A stretch of DNA of 64,000 nt from Bacillus sp. AFS088145 (GTDB lineage Bacteria > Bacillota > Bacilli > Bacillales > Bacillaceae_G): NCBI RefSeq assembly GCF_002564465.1, contig NZ_NUUX01000021.1, positions 197,707 through 261,706 of the forward strand. The letters run 5' to 3'. The notes under the pieces are model-generated. The model was not told where the DNA came from and made no database searches. It was given only the letters and a program-made list of their open reading frames with translations. Shown one piece after another: positions 46,580-55,758 of the stretch; position 1 is the first letter of the stretch; every line of letters begins with the position of its first letter. The position numbers and the translations under genes were made by a program.

Positions 46580-47557
46580 ATGTCAACAGAGCTTCTATCT
46601 GTAAATAATTTAGTAACAACGTTTCGAACAGCTGATGGAGAAATCCCAGCTGTTCGAAACGTATCCTTTTCAGTTAATAAAAGTGAAACTTTATGTATAG
46701 TTGGCGAATCAGGTTGCGGAAAAAGTATTACTTCATTGTCTATTATGGGATTATTGCCAAGTAATGGATCGATAAAAAGCGGTTCAATTCAATTAGAAGG
46801 AACTGATTTAACTAAGTTAACAACTGATGAATTCAGAAAAATAAGAGGCAATAAAATATCGATGATTTTTCAAGAGCCGATGACTGCGTTAAACCCTGTA
46901 ATCACAATTGGTTATCAGCTACGTGAACCACTTATGATCCACCAAAAGCTTTCTAAACAAGAAGCAAATCAAAAAGGAATTGAACTCTTAAAGCAAGTAG
47001 GAATACCATATCCTGAAAAAAGAATGACTCAATATCCCCATGAGTTAAGTGGCGGAATGAGGCAAAGGGTTATGATTGCTATTTCATTAGCTTGCACACC
47101 TGGACTCTTAATTGCAGATGAGCCAACGACTGCACTCGATGTTACGATTCAATCTCAAATATTAGATTTAATCCATGAGTTACAAGAACAACTCGGAATG
47201 GGTGTCATCATGGTTACACATGATATGGGAGTCGTAGCTGAGATTGCTGATAAAGTGATGGTCATGTATGCAGGAGAAAAAATAGAAGAAGGTCCAGTTG
47301 AAGAGATTTTTAATCATCCAAGTCATCCATATACTAGGGGATTATTAAGCTCTGTACCAAATGTAGATGATCCCGATTTTGAATTAGAAGCAATTCCAGG
47401 CTCTACACCGAGCTTAAACGAACAAATAACTGGCTGCCGTTTTCATCCACGTTGTGAACATGCATTAGCACGTTGCAAAGTTGAAGTCCCTAAAGAAATT
47501 ACAATAAAGGATGGACACACAGTTAAATGTTGGCTGAGTGAGGAGGATGCGATATGA
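46580..47557 (+). CDS. Peptide/glutathione ABC transporter ATPase (DppD type)
   Basis: 325 residues. Walker A GESGCGKS (about 40-47), Q-loop FQEPMTALNPV, ABC signature LSGGMRQR, Walker B LLIADEPTTALD and an oligopeptide-type C-terminal extension with four Cys (GCRFHPRCEHALARC) that may bind a cofactor. ATG 46580 is chosen; an upstream ATG in frame overlaps the preceding gene and has no ribosome site. The next gene overlaps by 4 bases (ATGA). Confidence 0.92.
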   Translation: MSTELLSVNNLVTTFRTADGEIPAVRNVSFSVNKSETLCIVGESGCGKSITSLSIMGLLPSNGSIKSGSIQLEGTDLTKLTTDEFRKIRGNKISMIFQEPMTALNPVITIGYQLREPLMIHQKLSKQEANQKGIELLKQVGIPYPEKRMTQYPHELSGGMRQRVMIAISLACTPGLLIADEPTTALDVTIQSQILDLIHELQEQLGMGVIMVTHDMGVVAEIADKVMVMYAGEKIEEGPVEEIFNHPSHPYTRGLLSSVPNVDDPDFELEAIPGSTPSLNEQITGCRFHPRCEHALARCKVEVPKEITIKDGHTVKCWLSEEDAI

Positions 47558-48537
47558 CTCTAACAAAAAGTAAATATTTATTAGAGCTACGAAGTGTTAA
47601 AAAATATTATCCGATTCGTGGAGGCTTACTAAAAAAAGTTCAAGGTCACGTCAAAGCAGTTGAAGAAGTGAGTCTAACAGTATTAGAAGGTGAAAGCTTA
47701 GGCGTTGTAGGTGAATCAGGTTGCGGTAAATCTACATTGGGTAAAACGATTTTAGGTCTTGAAGATATTACTGACGGAAAAGTATTTTTTAAAGATACAG
47801 AAATCCAACATTTATCGAATAAGAGTCGAAATGATTTTAAGAAACAAATGCAAATGATTTTCCAGGATCCATATGCTTCATTAAATCCAAGACAACGAAT
47901 TGGAGATGCATTGGAAGAAGTATTTGTTATCCATACGAATCTATCAAAACAAGAACGAAAAGAGAAAGTAGTCGGTTTGCTTCGTGAGGTAGGCTTAAAT
48001 GAAGATCATCATGATCGATATCCTCATGAATTTAGTGGTGGACAACGTCAACGAATCGGTATTGCACGAGCAATTGCCCTTAACCCATCGTTAATTATTT
48101 GTGACGAGGCAGTTTCTGCACTTGATGTGTCTGTACAAGCACAAGTATTAAAACTTTTAAAATCATTACAAGAAAAATATAACTTAACTTATTTATTTAT
48201 CTCGCATGATTTAGGAGTTGTACGATATTTTTGTGATCGAGTTTTAGTAATGTATTTAGGAAATACAGTGGAACTTGCTCCTGCTGACAAGCTATATAAT
48301 AACCCACTACATCCTTATACAAAAGCGTTACTATCTGCGATACCACGTCCAAAGGTAGGGAAAAGACCTGAGAAAATCCGTTTGACAGGTGAAATTCCAA
48401 ATCCAGCTAACCCACCTTCAGGTTGTACATTCCGTACTCGTTGTCCACTAGCAACAGAGATTTGCGGGCAAGTAAAACCAGAGTGGAAGGAAATTGAAGA
48501 AAATCATTTTGTTGCATGTCACCATGTAGATGCTTAA
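47554..48537 (+). CDS. Peptide/glutathione ABC transporter ATPase (DppF type)
   Basis: 327 residues. Walker A GESGCGKS, Q-loop FQDPYASLNPRQ, signature FSGGQRQR, Walker B IICDEAVSALD and a C-terminal cysteine motif (GCTFRTRCPLATEIC). It pairs with the ATPase encoded upstream, as in Dpp, Opp and Gsi systems. ATGA overlap with that gene. Ends 14 bases before the gamma-glutamyltransferase. Confidence 0.92.
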   Translation: MTLTKSKYLLELRSVKKYYPIRGGLLKKVQGHVKAVEEVSLTVLEGESLGVVGESGCGKSTLGKTILGLEDITDGKVFFKDTEIQHLSNKSRNDFKKQMQMIFQDPYASLNPRQRIGDALEEVFVIHTNLSKQERKEKVVGLLREVGLNEDHHDRYPHEFSGGQRQRIGIARAIALNPSLIICDEAVSALDVSVQAQVLKLLKSLQEKYNLTYLFISHDLGVVRYFCDRVLVMYLGNTVELAPADKLYNNPLHPYTKALLSAIPRPKVGKRPEKIRLTGEIPNPANPPSGCTFRTRCPLATEICGQVKPEWKEIEENHFVACHHVDA

Positions 48538-48551
48538 AGGAGAAGATACAG

Positions 48552-50162
48552 ATGCAGTTTGATCATTTAAATAATCCATATTCAGCACAACGCCATACGA
48601 CATTTGGAAAAAATGGAATGGTAGCTACTTCACAACCTTTAGCGGCGCAAGCGGGGTTAGATATATTAAAAAAAGGCGGTAACGCAATCGACGCTGCAAT
48701 TGCTACAGCTGCTGCTTTAACAGTAGTTGAACCAACTTCAAACGGTATTGGTGGAGACGCCTTTGCACTAGTTTGGATAAATGGGGAATTACATGGTTTA
48801 AACGGTAGTGGTCCTGCCCCAAAATCAATTTCGATTGAAAAGCTAAAGGAACAAGGACTCGAGAAGATGCCAACCCATGGGGTTATTCCAGTTACAGTAC
48901 CTGGAGTACCTGCTGCATGGGCTGCTTTGTCAAAACGTTTTGGTAAATTACCATTAGAAGAGGTTTTACAACCGGCTATTACGCTTGCAGAAGAAGGCTT
49001 CCCACTCTCGCCAATTTTAGGGAAGTTTTGGAATATAGCATACGAAAAGTTTAAAAAACAATTTACTTCACCAGAATTTGATGAGTGGTTCAAAACATTC
49101 GCTCCAAATGATCGTGCACCAGATATTGGCGAATTATGGTCATCAAAAGCCCATGCAGAAACATTACGTGAAATCGGTGCAACGAATGCTGAGAGTTTTT
49201 ATCGTGGCAACTTGGCAGAAAAAATTGTTTCCTTTATGAAAGAACATAACGGATACCTTAGTTCAGAGGACCTAAGTGAATATAAAGTAGAATGGGTTAA
49301 CCCAATCTCGACAAATTATCGTGGATACGATGTTTGGGAAATTCCGCCCAATGGGCAAGGTTTGGTTGCGTTAATGGCATTAAACATTGCTAAAGGTTTT
49401 AATTTTTCTGCAAAAGATGATGTCGATACATATCATAAGCAAATAGAAGCTATGAAACTAGCTTTTACTGATGGAAAAGCGTTTATTACAGATTCTGAGC
49501 ATATGGATATTAATGTAGAGGAGCTACTATCAGAAGAATATGCCGGATCGCGTCGAGAATTAATTTGTGAAAAAGCGATAGAGCCAGAAAACTATACACC
49601 TCCAAAAGGTGGAACCGTTTATTTAGCGACTGCTGATGGCGAAGGGAATATGGTTTCCTTTATTCAAAGTAACTATATGGGATTTGGTTCAGGGATTGTA
49701 ATTCCTGATACAGGAATTGCTCTTCAAAATAGGGGTCATGATTTTACTTTAAATCCGGAGCATTCTAATGCACTTAAGCCAGGTAAAAGAACATATCACA
49801 CAATAATTCCAGGGTTTTTAACAAAAGATGGCGAAGCAGTAGGGCCATTTGGCGTAATGGGAGGTTATATGCAGCCACAAGGTCATGCACAAGTTGTCAT
49901 GAATACTGTTGATTTCCACCTAAATCCTCAAAGTGCATTAGATGCACCTAGATGGCAGTGGATGGAAGGAAAAAAAGTGGTCGTAGAACCTCATTTCCCA
50001 AATCATCTTGCCCAAGCACTAGCAAGAAAAGGCCATCAAATTCAAGTGGCTACAGATTGTAGCAGCTTCGGAAGGGGTCAAATTATTTGGCGCAATCCTG
50101 AGACCGGGGTGCTAATGGGAGGAACAGAATCTAGAACAGATGGTGCAATTGCGGTTTGGTAA
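48552..50162 (+). CDS. ywrD: Gamma-glutamyltransferase, YwrD-like
   Basis: A 536-residue Ntn-hydrolase that is autocleaved into two subunits. Family motifs: KKGGNAIDAAIATAAALTVVEPTSNGIGGDAF near the N-terminus, the likely catalytic Thr355 in GGTVYLATADGEG, and GGYMQPQGHAQV near the C-terminus. No signal peptide, so it should act in the cytoplasm on imported gamma-glutamyl compounds (glutathione or similar), supplied by the ABC importer encoded just upstream. ATG 48552 follows AAAGGAG. An in-frame upstream start overlaps dppF-like. Confidence 0.92.
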   Translation: MQFDHLNNPYSAQRHTTFGKNGMVATSQPLAAQAGLDILKKGGNAIDAAIATAAALTVVEPTSNGIGGDAFALVWINGELHGLNGSGPAPKSISIEKLKEQGLEKMPTHGVIPVTVPGVPAAWAALSKRFGKLPLEEVLQPAITLAEEGFPLSPILGKFWNIAYEKFKKQFTSPEFDEWFKTFAPNDRAPDIGELWSSKAHAETLREIGATNAESFYRGNLAEKIVSFMKEHNGYLSSEDLSEYKVEWVNPISTNYRGYDVWEIPPNGQGLVALMALNIAKGFNFSAKDDVDTYHKQIEAMKLAFTDGKAFITDSEHMDINVEELLSEEYAGSRRELICEKAIEPENYTPPKGGTVYLATADGEGNMVSFIQSNYMGFGSGIVIPDTGIALQNRGHDFTLNPEHSNALKPGKRTYHTIIPGFLTKDGEAVGPFGVMGGYMQPQGHAQVVMNTVDFHLNPQSALDAPRWQWMEGKKVVVEPHFPNHLAQALARKGHQIQVATDCSSFGRGQIIWRNPETGVLMGGTESRTDGAIAVW

Positions 50163-50174
50163 AGGAATGATTCA

Positions 50175-50741
50175 ATGATAAATCAATGGAAACTTTTTTT
50201 AGCTTTTTTTAGAGTAGGAATGCTAGGTTACGGAGGAGGTCCTTCTTCTATACCACTAATCCACACTGAGGTTGTTGACAAGTATAAATGGCTAAATAAG
50301 GATGACTTTTCAGATGTACTAGCAATTGCCAACGCTCTTCCAGGTCCAATCGCGACAAAGCTTGCAGGATATGTAGGTTGGAGAACAGGTGGCGTGGTAG
50401 GTATGTTAAATGCCATTATCGCAACAACTCTACCGACTGTTTTCCTACTAATGCTATTGTTATCAACACTCAATCACTTTAAAGGTGTTGCCTGGGTACA
50501 AGGCATGTCGAATGCAGTTGTTCCAGTTGTGGGAGTTATGTTAGCAACCTTAACTTGGGAATTTATTGAGAAATCGAAAGAGTCTCTTGGCTGGAAAATT
50601 ACTAGTTTGATTGTAGTTGCTAGTTTTATCCTTTTATATTTTTTAAATGTACATCCTGCTATCTTAATTGGATGTTTAGTTGGATATGCCTTTTTCTCAA
50701 AAAGTAAAAATGAAAAGAAGAAGAAGGTGAAGGCATCATGA
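50175..50741 (+). CDS. ywrB: Chromate transporter, N-terminal-type half (YwrB-like)
   Basis: A 188-residue short-chain CHR protein with about five to six helices. GMLGYGGGPSSIPL and ALPGPIATK are the two CHR-domain signatures. In B. subtilis ywrB (chr3N) and ywrA (chr3C) are both required for chromate resistance. The basic C-terminus (NEKKKKVKAS) is cytoplasmic. It overlaps the next gene by 4 bases. Chromate is a sulfate analogue, so a natural role in oxyanion efflux near a thiol-peptide pathway is plausible. Confidence 0.9.
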   Translation: MINQWKLFLAFFRVGMLGYGGGPSSIPLIHTEVVDKYKWLNKDDFSDVLAIANALPGPIATKLAGYVGWRTGGVVGMLNAIIATTLPTVFLLMLLLSTLNHFKGVAWVQGMSNAVVPVVGVMLATLTWEFIEKSKESLGWKITSLIVVASFILLYFLNVHPAILIGCLVGYAFFSKSKNEKKKKVKAS

Positions 50742-51268
50742 TTTATTGGAAAATATTTTTAGCATTTTTCTTACCAGGCATTTTCGGATACGGAGGAGGA
50801 CCAGCTTCGATCCCTCTTATTGAGAATGAAGTTGTTGATAAGTACGGATGGTTAACCTCAGTTGAATTTAGTAACGTACTTGCGCTAGGCAATGCGCTTC
50901 CAGGTCCGATTGCTACAAAGATGGCTGGATATATCGGATATGTTGAGGGAGGCGTATTTGGTTCTTTTGTAGGACTATTCGCATCAATCGCACCTTCTCT
51001 AATCTTGATGATTGCTTTATTAAGCATATTAATGAAGCATAAAAACTCACCAAAAGTCAAAAAGATGACTTCATTAGTTAGACCTTTAATCGCCGTTTTA
51101 CTTGGCATTATGGCCTTTGACTTTTTTAACGATTCTTATAATGGGGTAGGTGTAACGCAAACAATTATTATTAGCGTGCTTTCTTTATTATTTTTAGAAC
51201 GTTGGAAAATTCACCCCGCATATGTAATCGGAGGTGCACTTGTTTATGGTGCAGTATTTTTATCTTAA
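50738..51268 (+). CDS. ywrA: Chromate transporter, C-terminal-type half (YwrA-like)
   Basis: 176 residues, about five to six helices. The second CHR half has GIFGYGGGPASIPL and ALPGPIATK. It is clearly homologous to the first half, the usual antiparallel duplicated arrangement. ATGA overlap ensures equal synthesis. Last gene of the cluster, followed by a strong terminator. Confidence 0.9.
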   Translation: MIYWKIFLAFFLPGIFGYGGGPASIPLIENEVVDKYGWLTSVEFSNVLALGNALPGPIATKMAGYIGYVEGGVFGSFVGLFASIAPSLILMIALLSILMKHKNSPKVKKMTSLVRPLIAVLLGIMAFDFFNDSYNGVGVTQTIIISVLSLLFLERWKIHPAYVIGGALVYGAVFLS

Positions 51269-51298
51269 ACAATGAACAACTTTTTTGTTTTATCGGAA

Positions 51299-51348
51299 CA
51301 TTATTGAAGCAATACCATTAAGGGGTTGCTTTCAATAATGTTTTTTTA
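51299..51348 (+). terminator. Terminator of the ywr-type cluster
   Basis: ACATTATTGAAGCAA/TTGCTTTCAATAATGT (one bulge) with TTTTTTT. Confidence 0.85.
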
Positions 51349-51420
51349 TTTAATCAGCTCAAAGCTAAAGAATAAAAAAAAGGCAATTATTTTACACATA
51401 AAAAAGTATTTCAACTTTTA

Positions 51421-51438
51421 ATGTGAATTATGTCACAA
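51421..51438. promoter_or_regulatory. FNR-like box upstream of cydA
   Basis: TGTGA-N6-TCACA (51422-51437) is the B. subtilis FNR consensus. The flanks also resemble a Rex site (TTGTGAA...TTCACAA with mismatches). Oxygen- or NADH-linked control is expected for cydABCD. Confidence 0.55.
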
Positions 51439-51440
51439 AA

Positions 51441-51468
51441 TAGACAATTTATAGACACGATTTAGACA
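51441..51468 (+). promoter_or_regulatory. Three TAGACA direct repeats, 11-bp period
   Basis: TAGACA at 51441, 51452 and 51463. The exact 11-bp spacing puts all copies on one face of the helix, as for OmpR-family response regulators such as ResD. Regulator not identified. Confidence 0.45.
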
Positions 51469-51559
51469 AATAAGATTAAGTCAAAACCCCTTTAGAAAAG
51501 TAAACTATAAGTAACAAGAGTACCATTGAGTGGTTCTCTAAAATTTACTTAATGAATTG

Positions 51560-51580
51560 TTTGTGAAAAAATGTTCAAAG
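51560..51580. promoter_or_regulatory. Rex-like operator upstream of cydA
   Basis: TTGTGAA-N6-TTCAAA matches the Rex palindrome except one base of the right arm. It lies 60 bases before the start codon, where Rex represses cydABCD in B. subtilis. Confidence 0.6.
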
Positions 51581-51639
51581 TTTTGCTCGAGCTTAATGGA
51601 AATTTTTTTGAAATGATTTTATCCTAAGGGGGATGAACT

Positions 51640-53034
51640 GTGAGTGTATTAGAGCTTGCAAGAATACAATTTGGTTCCACTACAATTTTCCATTTTTTAT
51701 TTGTACCACTTTCAATAGGTTTAGTATTTATGGTAGCAATCATGGAAACATTGTATGTTTTTCGAAATAAAGAAGAATATAAAAAGTTAACAAAATTCTT
51801 TGGGCACTTATTTTTAATTAATTTCGCAGTTGGTGTTGTGACAGGTATTATTCAAGAGTTTCAATTCGGTATGAACTGGTCTGAATATTCCCGTTTTGTT
51901 GGGGATGTTTTTGGAGCACCACTTGCAATTGAAGCACTTTTAGCATTTTTTATGGAGTCTACATTTTTAGGAATTTGGATATTTGGTTGGGAAAAACTTA
52001 ATAAAAAAATACATTTAATGTGTATATGGTTAGTTGCTTTCGGAACGTTAATGTCTGCGTTTTGGATTTTAGCAGCCAATTCTTTCATGCAGGAACCAGT
52101 AGGCTTTGCCATTAAAAATGGTCGTGCAGAAATGACCGACTTCTTAGCAATCATTACAAATCCACAACTTAAAGTTGAGTTTCCTCACACAATTGCTGGA
52201 GCATTAGCAACTGGAGCGTTATTTGTTGCTGGTGTAAGTGCATATAAAATCTTAAAAAAACAGGAAACAGAATTATTTAAAAAAGCGTTTAATCTTGCAA
52301 TGGTGTTCGCGCTAATTGCAGGAATTGGTGTTGCATTTAGCGGACATTCTCAAGCGAAGCATTTAATGAAAACTCAGCCAATGAAAATGGCTGCAAGTGA
52401 AGGGCTATGGAAAGACAGCGGTGACCCTGCAAGCTGGATGGTCTTTGGTCTGATTGATTCGAAAAAGAAAGAAAACAAATACGAGGTAGAAGTACCATAT
52501 TTATTAAGTTATCTAGCTTATGAGAAGTTTGAAGGTAAAGTACCTGGTATGAATACATTACAAAAGCAGTACGAGAAATTATATGGTCCTGGAAATTATA
52601 TTCCACCAGTTAATACAACTTTCTGGAGCTTTAGAATTATGGCAGGAGCAGGAATGGTCATGATCTTAATGTCGATGCTAGGTTTATATTTTAGCTATCG
52701 TAAAAAATTAGAATCAAAAAATCTATTCTTAAAGGCATCAATTTTACTAATTTCTTTACCGTTTATTGCAAATACAGCTGGATGGGTTATGACGGAAATA
52801 GGTCGCCAACCATGGACTGTATTCGGTTTAATGACTACTGCTGCTTCTGTATCACCAAATGTTTCAAAAGGATCACTGATTTTTTCAATCACAACATTTA
52901 CAACAATGTATGCAATTTTAGCAGCTGTTTTAGTTTACTTGTTTGTAAAAGAAATTAAAAAAGGAACACATCATGTTGAAACTGAAAAAGTTCCTACGGT
53001 CGATCCGTTTGAAAGGGAGGCGACAATTGTATGA
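51640..53034 (+). CDS. cydA: Cytochrome bd ubiquinol/menaquinol oxidase subunit I
   Basis: A 464-residue membrane protein with about nine helices. Haem-ligand His in FGSTTIFHFLFVPLSIG (His18), Met ligand region and GRQPWTVFG are typical. The short Q-loop is of the Bacillus type, which lacks the long insertion of E. coli CydA. It oxidises menaquinol and reduces O2 at high affinity. GTG start behind AAGGGGG. The stop overlaps cydB by 4 bases. Confidence 0.96.
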   Translation: MSVLELARIQFGSTTIFHFLFVPLSIGLVFMVAIMETLYVFRNKEEYKKLTKFFGHLFLINFAVGVVTGIIQEFQFGMNWSEYSRFVGDVFGAPLAIEALLAFFMESTFLGIWIFGWEKLNKKIHLMCIWLVAFGTLMSAFWILAANSFMQEPVGFAIKNGRAEMTDFLAIITNPQLKVEFPHTIAGALATGALFVAGVSAYKILKKQETELFKKAFNLAMVFALIAGIGVAFSGHSQAKHLMKTQPMKMAASEGLWKDSGDPASWMVFGLIDSKKKENKYEVEVPYLLSYLAYEKFEGKVPGMNTLQKQYEKLYGPGNYIPPVNTTFWSFRIMAGAGMVMILMSMLGLYFSYRKKLESKNLFLKASILLISLPFIANTAGWVMTEIGRQPWTVFGLMTTAASVSPNVSKGSLIFSITTFTTMYAILAAVLVYLFVKEIKKGTHHVETEKVPTVDPFEREATIV

Positions 53035-54044
53035 TTGCGTTAAATGAATTATGGTTTTTACTCGTAGCAGTTTTATTTATCGGGTTCTTCTTCTTAGAAG
53101 GCTTCGACTTTGGTGTAGGTATATCTACAAAGCTACTAGCTAAGAATGATACCGAAAGAAGAATTTTAATAAACACAATTGGACCGTTTTGGGACGCAAA
53201 TGAAGTATGGTTATTAACGGCAGGTGGAGCAATCTTTGCAGCTTTCCCAAATTGGTATGCAACGATGTTTAGTGGATACTATATTCCGTTTGTATTTGTA
53301 TTAATAGCATTAATCGGACGTGGTGTTGCTTTTGAATTTAGAGGCAAAGTTGAAAGTTCTAAATGGGCACAGACTTGGGATTGGGTAATTTTCTTCGGTA
53401 GTTTATTACCACCATTTCTATTCGGTGTATTATTCTCAAGTATCCTTAGAGGAATGCCAATCGATCAAAATATGAATATTTCTGCTGGTTTTACAGATTA
53501 CGTAAATTTATTCACAGTAGTTGGCGGAGTAACGGTAACATTACTGTGCCTCTTACACGGATTAATGTTTTTAACATTAAAAACGGTTGGAGAATTAAGA
53601 AACCGTGCACGTTCTCTAGCACGTATGGTAATCATGCCAGTGTTCTTATTCTTAGTTGCCTTTACTGGTATGGCATATTTTGAAACGGATATGTTTAAAG
53701 TAAAAGCATATATAACAGTTCCACTTATTTTATTAATCGTAGTATCTTATATTCTTGCTACAATATTCATCTTAAAAAAACGCGATGGTTGGTCATTTGC
53801 TATGTCGGGTCTTGGTATTGTACTAACAGTCGGGACACTGTTTACTTCTCTGTTCCCAAGAGTCATGATTAGTTCAATCAAAAATACGTATGACTTAACT
53901 GTTTATAATGCTTCATCTGGTCCTTATTCATTAAAGATAATGACAATTGTTGCATGTACATTATTACCATTCGTACTAGGTTACCAAATTTGGAGTTATT
54001 ATGTGTTTAGAAAAAGAGTGGATGAGAAGGATTTGACTTATTAA
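53031..54044 (+). CDS. cydB: Cytochrome bd oxidase subunit II
   Basis: 337 residues and about eight helices. The N-terminal ALNELWFLLVAVLFIGFFFLEGFDFGVG and the GPFWDANEVWLLTAGGAIFAAFP motif are diagnostic. GGGAGG is 5' to the ATG within cydA. Partner of CydA; 1-base overlap (TAATG) with the next gene. Confidence 0.96.
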   Translation: MIALNELWFLLVAVLFIGFFFLEGFDFGVGISTKLLAKNDTERRILINTIGPFWDANEVWLLTAGGAIFAAFPNWYATMFSGYYIPFVFVLIALIGRGVAFEFRGKVESSKWAQTWDWVIFFGSLLPPFLFGVLFSSILRGMPIDQNMNISAGFTDYVNLFTVVGGVTVTLLCLLHGLMFLTLKTVGELRNRARSLARMVIMPVFLFLVAFTGMAYFETDMFKVKAYITVPLILLIVVSYILATIFILKKRDGWSFAMSGLGIVLTVGTLFTSLFPRVMISSIKNTYDLTVYNASSGPYSLKIMTIVACTLLPFVLGYQIWSYYVFRKRVDEKDLTY

Positions 54045-55747
54045 TGGGAAAAGATCTTATTAAATATAAAGGGATTAATCGTTTATTAATAATCCTATCT
54101 TTTTTAACAATTATACAAGTAACGGCAATTATTATTCAGGCATATATGCTTTCACAAGCTATTGTCAAATTGTTCAATGGGAAAAATAGTAGCGATATAT
54201 TATACGCTACTATTTTCTTCATCCTTACATTTATCTGTCGTTATATTATTTCTACTATTAAGCAGAAATGTTCAGAGCATTTTGCAGACATTGCTTCATC
54301 TGAAATGAAAATGAAAGTTTTAGAAAAGCTTTTTAAACTTGGACCTAGATTTGCAAGGAAATCAGGAACAGGTAATATTGTAACGCTTATTATGGAAGGA
54401 ACTACTCAACTAAGAAATTACCTAGAAATCGTTCCATTGAAAATGATTAACTTAGCAATTGTCTCACCAGTAATCGTGATCTATATTTTCTTTGTTGATA
54501 AAGTTTCTGCACTTATACTAATCGTAACATTTCCAATCATTATTATTTTCATGATTTTACTCGGTTTGGCAGCTAAAAAGAAATCAAATAATCAATGGAA
54601 GGTTTACCGTATTTTATCGAACCATTTTACTGATTCATTACGTGGTCTAGAAACACTAAAATTTCTAGGATTAAGTAGAAAACATATTAAAAAGATAGAA
54701 AGTGTAAGTGAAAGATACAGAGAAGCAACGATGGGCACATTAAAAGTAGCTTTTTTATCTTCATTTGCACTAGATTTATTCACAATGCTGTCAATCGCTA
54801 CAGTTGCTGTCTTTTTAGGACTTCGTTTGATTGACGGAGTAATTTTATTAGGCCCAGCACTAACAATTTTAATTTTAGCTCCTGAATATTTCTTACCAGT
54901 TCGTGAAATTGGAGCTGATTATCATGCAACTTTAAATGGTCAAGAAGCTGGAAAAGCAATGCAAGATATTTTAGATGAGCAAGAATTTAAGATTCAAGAA
55001 AATGCACCTATATCAGATTGGAATCATGCTAGCGAAATTAATTTAAAGGATATTTCAGTAAGACCCGAAAAAGATGGTCAAACGATTTTATCAAATATTA
55101 ATATGAGTATTAAAGGGTTTCAAAAAATTGGGATTGTTGGAGAAAGTGGTTCTGGTAAGTCAACACTTATTGATTTAATAGGTGGATTTTTAGAGCCAGA
55201 AAATGGGACTATTCAAATTTCTGGTGAAGAGGTATCACATCTGCAAATACAAGATTGGCATAAACAGTTAATCTACATTCCACAAAGCCCTTATATTTTC
55301 TCAAAATCATTAAACGATAATATAAGCTTCTATAAACCTAATGCCACTACAGAAGAAATTGAAAATGCAGCTGTTCAAGCTGGGTTAACTTCTTTAATAA
55401 AAGAATTACCAAAAGGATTAGAAGAAAAAATTGGCGAAGGTGGAAGAGCTTTAAGTGGCGGGCAAAGCCAACGAGTTGCGCTTGCTAGAGCATATCTAGA
55501 AAATCGTCCGATTCTTTTGTTAGACGAACCTACTAGTCATCTTGATATTGAAACTGAGTTTGAATTAAAACAAACAATGCTTCAATTATTTTCTGGTAAA
55601 TTAGTATTTTTGGCTACACATCGCTTACATTGGATGAAAGAAATGGATCATATTATTGTGATGAATGAAGGTAGCATCATTGAAGTAGGTACCCATGAAG
55701 AACTATTAAAGAAAAAAGGTCATTATTATCGATTAATTCATAGTTAG
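54044..55747 (+). CDS. cydD: Thiol reductant ABC exporter subunit CydD (named CydC in B. subtilis)
   Basis: A 567-residue fused membrane-ATPase half-transporter. Six helices (to about 310), then an ABC domain with Walker A GESGSGKS, signature LSGGQSQR and Walker B ILLLDEPTSHLD. The CydDC heterodimer exports cysteine/glutathione-type thiols and is needed for cytochrome bd assembly in E. coli. First of the pair in the canonical cydABCD order; symbols are swapped between E. coli and B. subtilis usage. Confidence 0.92.
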   Translation: MGKDLIKYKGINRLLIILSFLTIIQVTAIIIQAYMLSQAIVKLFNGKNSSDILYATIFFILTFICRYIISTIKQKCSEHFADIASSEMKMKVLEKLFKLGPRFARKSGTGNIVTLIMEGTTQLRNYLEIVPLKMINLAIVSPVIVIYIFFVDKVSALILIVTFPIIIIFMILLGLAAKKKSNNQWKVYRILSNHFTDSLRGLETLKFLGLSRKHIKKIESVSERYREATMGTLKVAFLSSFALDLFTMLSIATVAVFLGLRLIDGVILLGPALTILILAPEYFLPVREIGADYHATLNGQEAGKAMQDILDEQEFKIQENAPISDWNHASEINLKDISVRPEKDGQTILSNINMSIKGFQKIGIVGESGSGKSTLIDLIGGFLEPENGTIQISGEEVSHLQIQDWHKQLIYIPQSPYIFSKSLNDNISFYKPNATTEEIENAAVQAGLTSLIKELPKGLEEKIGEGGRALSGGQSQRVALARAYLENRPILLLDEPTSHLDIETEFELKQTMLQLFSGKLVFLATHRLHWMKEMDHIIVMNEGSIIEVGTHEELLKKKGHYYRLIHS

Positions 55748-55758
55748 AAGGTAAAAAT

